Assembly (NCBI GenBank): GCA_024803745.1
Contig: JANJXV010000004.1
Location: 47,091,358 to 47,155,357, forward strand
Source: Megascapheus bottae
Lineage: Eukaryota > Chordata > Mammalia > Rodentia > Geomyidae
Length of the DNA stretch: 64,000 nucleotides
Reading direction: 5' to 3'
Below are positions 58,686 through 64,000 of this stretch, piece by piece. The notes under the pieces are model-generated. The model was not told the origin of the DNA and did not search any database. It was given only the letters and a program-made list of their open reading frames with translations. How positions within the stretch are numbered: position 1 is the stretch's first letter; each line of letters begins with the position of its first letter. The position numbers and the translations under genes are program-made.

Positions 58686-59053
58686 TTTAACATCCCCTTT
58701 CATTTTAATGAGAAAACCGGGGTTGGGGGGAGAGACATATGCTGTGTTCCAAGTCCCAGAGGAGGAGACAAAACCAAGAATTCCCCGTTAAAGCCCAGTA
58801 TGTACCCTCCACCCTGCTTTTCCCCTCACATCTGCGCGAGCCCCACAGGTGACCAGCAGAGCCTCTTGGTCCAGCATCCCTCAGAAAAGCAGCTGGTAGA
58901 AAGTGTAACATGGAAGCAACATTCTTTGAGCTTAGGGTTCCACTTCCTTCTTCACTCCAGACAGACAGTGGGTAAGACTGTTGTTCCAAGCACCCAGAGA
59001 GAACTGTGCACAGGCAGAAGCCCAGGGCTGTTGCACATTACCTCATGGGAATG
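58686..59053 (-). pseudogene. Processed retrocopy of an unidentified transcript
   Basis: 368 bp of distinctly GC-richer sequence are flanked by a perfect 17-bp direct repeat 'taagtcatatttctttt' (58669-58685 and 59054-59070). On the minus strand the insert ends '...cattaaaatgaaagggg' (ATTAAA poly(A)-signal-like) shortly before an A-rich end, and the duplication begins AAAAGAAAT, as expected for L1 endonuclease cleavage. No intron-like interruption. The minus frame 58705-58989 stays open for 94 codons but has no family I recognise; the insert could equally be 3' UTR. Parent gene unknown. Confidence 0.8.
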
Positions 59054-59192
59054 TAAGTCATATTTCTTTTCATAGAGTTTTACTTTGTTTAAATAGGCAA
59101 TGTTATTCAAAAATCACCTTACATAAAGAGATAAAGCTATAAAAATTGATATTAAGGATAATATTCATTAGGTACAGTATTTTATGCATATA

Positions 59193-60153
59193 TTTTTAAT
59201 TTTACTTTTATTGTGAGGATAATGTATAGAGGGGTTAAATTATATTTGATAGGTAGTAGGTGGATTACTTGTCACACATTGATACCCATTCACATGTTTT
59301 TAGCCCCTCCTCCACCGTCTCCCAATCATCTTGCTTTCCTCCTTCCCTTTCCTATTTCAAATAAACAAATAAATATATATACAATATGCCATGTAACAAA
59401 GTCAGATACTGTAACAATATGAGATTAACAAAAGGGAAAAAGTAAGAGAAATAACATAGTACTTTAGGAACAACAATCACTCGAGATAAAAGCACTTGGG
59501 GACAAAAACATGAGAAGGGGTATCAATGTATGTGAAATAATGTACCTTCTATCTGGAGAATATAACTGGAACCCTTCTATTAATTACAATAAAAAATGTA
59601 AAATAAAAAAGATACAAGATCTTGTTTCCATATCCTAGAGATATTTTCATTTAGTCTCAGCCTATATGACCTTATGTATCTAGGTTTTGCACTATTGTAA
59701 TCCTCTGCTATGAGAGTCCTAGATGTGTATTAATTATTACAAATGAGGGAAACTATTGAGCCTATGTTCCTTTGGGTCTGGCTTACTTCACTTAATACGA
59801 TTTTTTCCAAGACTTTCCAATTCCTTATAAATGAGGCAATGTCATTCTGATTGCAGCATAGAATAACATTGTGTATAAGTACCATATCTTCTTGATCCAA
59901 TTATCTACCGAGGGGCATCTGGATTGGTTCTATATCTTTACTATGGTAAATAGTGCTGCAATGACCACCATTGTGCTAGTGGCTTTAGTATGTCCTTATT
60001 TCTGGATGTTTAGGTAAATGCTGGGACTATGTTTAGTCTTTTGAGGAATCTCCATACTGTTTTCCATAGTGGTTGAACAAGTTTACTCTCCTACCAACAG
60101 TGTAGTGGGGATCCCTCCTTGCCACATCCCCGGCAGCATCTGTTGTTATTAGA
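59193..60153 (-). mobile_element. 5'-truncated L1 type B carrying a nested L1
   Basis: 59193-59488 (3' UTR) and about 59620-60153 (rest of 3' UTR and the ORF2 C-terminus) are two halves of one minus-strand L1 interrupted by a plus-strand L1 end. Strongly mutated. Confidence 0.88.
59489..59615 (+). mobile_element. L1 3' end type A nested in a type B L1
   Basis: 'ggggacaaaaacatgagaag', 'gaaataatgtaccttctatc' and 'ttctattaattacaataaaa' on +, opposite to the surrounding minus-strand L1. Confidence 0.9.
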
Positions 60154-60154
60154 T

Positions 60155-60684
60155 GAAACAACCATACAGGACTGGCATTACCATATCTTTAATTTACAGA
60201 TTAAAAAAATACTAAACTTTAGAAAAAATGGGGTCTATTTAATTCATAAATTGTTGAAGTTATATTCAAAACCAGGTTGGTCTGATCAGAAAGCTTCCTT
60301 CTTACCCACTGTATCAATAAATCAATAAATTGCGATTAATTAGGTAATCAATCACAATTCAGCTAAGCACAGCCCTCCGTGGAAAGTTATCTTAAGTCAT
60401 ACTCATGGCTAAAGAGAAAGTATAAAATCAAAACATAACAAATAAAATATTATGGTAAATATGTAGGGAAGTACAAACCAAATTTATACTTGAATCTACT
60501 ATACTTTTTAATCTGTGAAATAATAGGTAATACCAGAATGCTTTTAATTGTCATCAGTTTAACAATATAAAATTATGAATATTTAATATGTATATGGGCA
60601 TATCTATAATAATGGGTATTGAACTTAGGGCCTCATACAGGCCAAGAAAGAGCTCTACAACTAACCTACATTGAAAGCTCTAAA
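60155..60684. other. Unique DNA
   Basis: A weak ID-like trace lies near 60610-60670 (gaacttagggcctcatacag). Otherwise nothing recognised. Confidence 0.45.
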
Positions 60685-60696
60685 TATTGTGATTAT

Positions 60697-63122
60697 TAGG
60701 AAAAGAACCACATGATTGTCTCAGTAGATGCAGAAAAGGCTTTTGACAATATTTAACATCCCTTTATGTTAAAAGCTCTGGAGAAACTAGGAATACATGG
60801 AATATATCTCAGTATAATAAAGGCTGTGTATGACAAACCCACAGCTAGCATTATACTTAATGGTGAAAAGCTAAAGCCATTTCCTCTAAAATCAGGAATG
60901 AGACAAGGATGCCCATGCTCTCCACTCCCCTTTAACATAGTATTAGAATTCCTAGCCGGAGCAATAAGGCAAGAAGAAGGCAAAAGGGGCTCCAAATAGG
61001 GAAAGAGGAAGTGAAACTTTCCCTCTATGCAGATAACATGATTCTGTATTTAAAGAACACTATAGATCCCACTCCCAAGCTGCTTGAGCTGATTCAAAAC
61101 TTTGGCAAAGTAGCAGGGTATAAAATTAACCCTCAAAAATCAACTGCCTTCCTCTATGCCAACAATGAGAAGAACCAGGTAGCAATCAGGAAAGCAACTC
61201 CTTTTGATCTAGCCTCAAAGAATCTAAAGAACCTAGGAATTAACTTTTTGATGAAAACTTTAAAACCCTAAAAAAGGAAATTAAAGCAGAACTGAGGAAA
61301 TGGAAAAACCTTCCATGCTCCTGGATTGAAAGAATTAACATCGTGAAATGGCAATCTTGCCAAAGGCTATCTACAAATTCAACGCAATACCCATCAATAT
61401 CCCAATGTCATTCTTTAAAGAGATAGAAGAGGCAATCCAAAATTTCATATGGAATAATAAAAGACCCCATATAGCAAAACCAATTCTTAGCAGAAAGAAC
61501 AACACAGTGGAAATTTCAATACCAAACTTTAGACTCTATTGCAGAGCTATAGTGACCAAAACAGCTTGGTACTAGCACAAGAACAGGCCTGAAGACCAAT
61601 GGAATAGAACTGACGACCCATATATTAACCCACAGACTTATGGAAACCAAACCTTTGATAAGGAAGCCAAAGAAAATACAATGGAAGAAAGACAATCTCT
61701 TCAACAAGCGGTGCTGGCAGAATTGGTTAAGCACCAGCAGAAAACTAAAGTTGGATCCTTCTTTGTTACTCTGCACCAGGATTAACTCCAGATGTATTAA
61801 AGACCTCGAGGTAAAAGCACATACACTGAAAACTTTACAAGAAGGAATAGGAGATACACTAAGTCTCCTTGGCACAGGTTGAAACTTTCTTAATAAGGAC
61901 CCAGAAACTCAACAAATCAGAGAATGTCTTGCTAAGTGGGACTGCAATAAACTGCAGAGCTTCTGAATGGCAAAGGACATAGCTAGCAAATTAACTAGAA
62001 AGCCTACAGAGTGGGAGAAGATCTTCATCAACCATACAACAAAGGCCTTATATAAATATATCAACAGCTCAAAAAACTTAAATTACTCCATCCCATTAAA
62101 AGAGGGCCAAAGAGAGTATTCTCTGAAGAAGAAATAAGAATGGCCTATGGACACATGAAGAAATGCTCAACATTTCTGGCCATAAAAGAAATGCATATCA
62201 AAACAACTCTGAGATTCCACCTTACTCTAGTTAGAATGGCCAGGATCAAGAAATCTAATAACAACAGATGCTGGCAGGGATGTGGCCAGGAGGGATCACT
62301 ACTAACTGTTGGTGGGGGTGTAAACTCATTCAACCACTATGGAAAGCAGTATGGCAGTGCCTGAAAAGACTAAACATAGAGCTCCCCTATGACCCAGCAA
62401 TTCCACTACTCGGCATTTACCCAATTGTCCAGAAACAAGGACATACTAAATTCACTAGCACAACGATGTTCATTGCAGCACTATTTATCATAGCAAAGAC
62501 ATGGAACCAATCCAGATGTCTCTCAGTTGATGAGTGGATCAACAAGATGTGGTATTTGTACACAATGGAATTCTATGTGGCTGTCAGAAAGAATAACATT
62601 GCCCCCATTTGTTAGGAAATGGAAAAACTTAGAAAAGATCATATTAAGTGAAGTAAGCCAGACTCAAAGGAACTTAGGCTCAATGGTTTCCCTCATTTGT
62701 CATAATCAGTAGAAACCTTGGGCTCTCCTAGCAGAGACTTGCAATAGAGCAAAACCTAGAGACATTAGGCCAAATAGTATGATGCTAAATGAAAGGACCT
62801 CTAGGATATAGAAACAAAAGCCATATAATAAGTGATTGTTGTCCTTAATGTACTATGTTATCTCTCATCTCTTTTGCTGTCCCTTGGTTATCTCATATTG
62901 TTACAGTATCTCCCTTTGTTATCTGATATATTGTATATATGAGTATTTAGTTATTTGAAATTGGAAGGTGGGAAAACAAGATGAGGGGTGGGAGTGGGGC
63001 GAGGGAAATGGGGACCAGGACACGAGAGAGAGTATCAATGTTTGTGACGTAATGCACCTCTATCTGGCAAATGTAATGTAACCCTTCTATTAATTACAAT
63101 TAAAAAATATATGGAAAAAAAG
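60697..63122 (+). mobile_element. 5'-truncated L1 (2.4 kb, type A) with RT-to-3' end
   Basis: It starts inside RT ('VSVDAEKAFDNI' equivalent, stop soon after), then '[20 protein letters not shown]', 'MRQGCPCS' and 'LYADNMILYLKN'. Here the second catalytic Asp of the YADD/FADD motif reads Asn (about 61023-61049). 'GYKINPQKS', '[15 protein letters not shown]' and the C-terminal 'WRGCGQ'-type block follow, in several frames, then 3' UTR with polypurine tract (62965-63010) and A-tail. Flanking 'attgtgattatt' (60685-60696) and 'attgtgattgtt' (63123-63134) are the probable duplication. Dead copy, but the most complete ORF2 3' half here. Confidence 0.93.
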
Positions 63123-63134
63123 ATTGTGATTGTT

Positions 63135-63511
63135 CCATGAAAACAAAAAACCTAAAAGAAAATATAATCGTAGCAAACGATCCACCAATAAGGCAATTTA
63201 ATTATGTCTACTACCCTATAAATGAATGGCCTTCTATCCCCAAATCTTGCATAATTCAAAGGTAATTTAAATTGCCAACTTCCTATGAAGAAACAAATTA
63301 CTTAACTCTAAGAATATTTGACATTATGTTGACATACCAATACATGCACTATTGAATTGATCAGTACCATTTGCATGTGTGTGGCCAGTTTTCTTAGTAT
63401 TCACTTTGTAATATCACTTTGTACACCATAATCCAACTGAAGTCATTTATCAGTTTGCCAAATTATTAGTTCCTTTTATAACTCATGTTTAGTTTAAGCT
63501 ATCATTTTAAA
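63135..63511. other. Unique DNA
   Basis: No recognised feature. Confidence 0.5.
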
Positions 63512-63525
63512 ATTCATGCACTTGT

Positions 63526-63721
63526 GGGGCCGGGAGTTTGGCCTAGTGTTTAAAGTGCTTGCCTAGCATGCATGAAGACCCGGGTTCGATTCCTCGGTAC
63601 CACATATAGAAAAAAAGCCAGAAGTGGTGCTGAGGCTCAAGTGGTAGAGCTCTAGCCTTGAGAAAGTCCAAGGACAGTGCTCAGGCCCTGAGCTCAAGCC
63701 CCGGACTGGCAAAAAAAAAAT
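63526..63721 (+). mobile_element. IDL-Geo SINE, young, with 14-bp TSD
   Basis: Near-consensus dimer (gggccgggagtttggcctag ... gcccggactggcaaaa type end). Perfect duplication 'attcatgcacttgt' at 63512-63525 and 63722-63735. Confidence 0.97.
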
Positions 63722-63882
63722 ATTCATGCACTTGTTCTTAAGTTTTGTCCCAGTCATTAATGAATTTTATTTTAATGTTTAGATGAGGTAATTAAGAAAT
63801 TACTAAGATATTTCATATCATAGGATAACACTTTCATTAGTCTATGTTCAAACAAGTAAATTCAAGAAATTGTTCATGTTTA

Positions 63883-64000
63883 ATCTTTTTTGAAGAGCTT
63901 CCACACTGCTTTCCAGAGTGGTTGAACAAGTTTACGTTCCCAACAGCAGTATAATATTGTTCCCTTTGGTGTACATCCAGCATATGTTATCATTTGTTAT
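63883..64000 (-). mobile_element. Old L1 ORF2 C-terminal fragment, cut by window end
   Basis: The complement of the ORF2 3' region ('cttccacactgctttccaga', 'gtggttgaacaagtttacgt', 'gcatatgttatcatttgtta'). It continues beyond the window. Confidence 0.8.

Noticed and set aside
58581..59075. 164-codon open frame on +
   Set aside because: It spans host DNA and the antisense of the retrocopy, crossing both TSDs, so it cannot be an ancestral reading frame.
61516..61875. 119-codon open frame on minus
   Set aside because: Antisense shadow of the 60.7 kb L1 ORF2.

Overview
This 64 kb window is mammalian, AT-rich nuclear DNA with no complete protein-coding gene. It is an intergenic or deep-intronic stretch built mostly from retrotransposon debris. 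The organism is most likely a geomyoid rodent (kangaroo rat, pocket mouse or pocket gopher). The commonest repeat is a dimeric SINE whose left half is an ID-like, tRNA-Ala-type monomer and whose right half is a second module ending in 'gttcaagcccc...actggcaaaa'. That matches my recollection of the IDL-Geo SINE reported only from Geomyoidea. The same right module also follows a 7SL/B1-like left monomer in many copies ('B1-Geo' here). The species assignment is an inference.

Layout. 1-3.8 kb is unique AT-rich DNA, followed by a microsatellite cluster (CA, GAAA, TG; 3.8-4.3 kb). 4.3-18.3 kb is dense in SINEs, with two L1 relics, one of them 5'-inverted. 18.6-21.4 kb is a younger, internally deleted L1. 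21.4-23.9 kb is unique and carries a relic that reads as a CR1/L2-clade reverse transcriptase. 23.9-36.3 kb is layered SINEs and several L1 generations. 36.3-39.3 kb is almost free of recognisable repeats and looks like a candidate regulatory module. A 5S rRNA retropseudogene follows at 39.4 kb. 41.1-42.3 kb is an ancient L1M-type 3' end. At 45.3-45.5 kb, on the minus strand, is the only segment that looks like a protein-coding exon: one open frame between a good acceptor and a strong donor. 47.3-49.8 kb and 53.8-56.7 kb are further repeat-poor blocks. 58.7-59.05 kb is a processed retrocopy with a 17-bp target-site duplication. The window ends with nested L1s, a 2.4 kb 5'-truncated L1 (60.7-63.1 kb), a young SINE and the edge of an older minus-strand L1.

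How the parts relate. The L1 copies supply the endonuclease/reverse-transcriptase machinery that explains the SINEs, the mRNA retrocopy and the 5S retropseudogene: most recent ones have 12-17 bp target-site duplications, several with A-rich 5' ends. Every L1 reading frame here is truncated, inverted or interrupted, so none is autonomous. Nesting gives a relative chronology: L1 3'-end type A inserted into type B, and an IDL monomer inserted into IDL-Geo. I found no CRISPR array, operon, bacterial mobile element or obvious novel molecular system. Most long open frames in the window fall in repeats or are chance.
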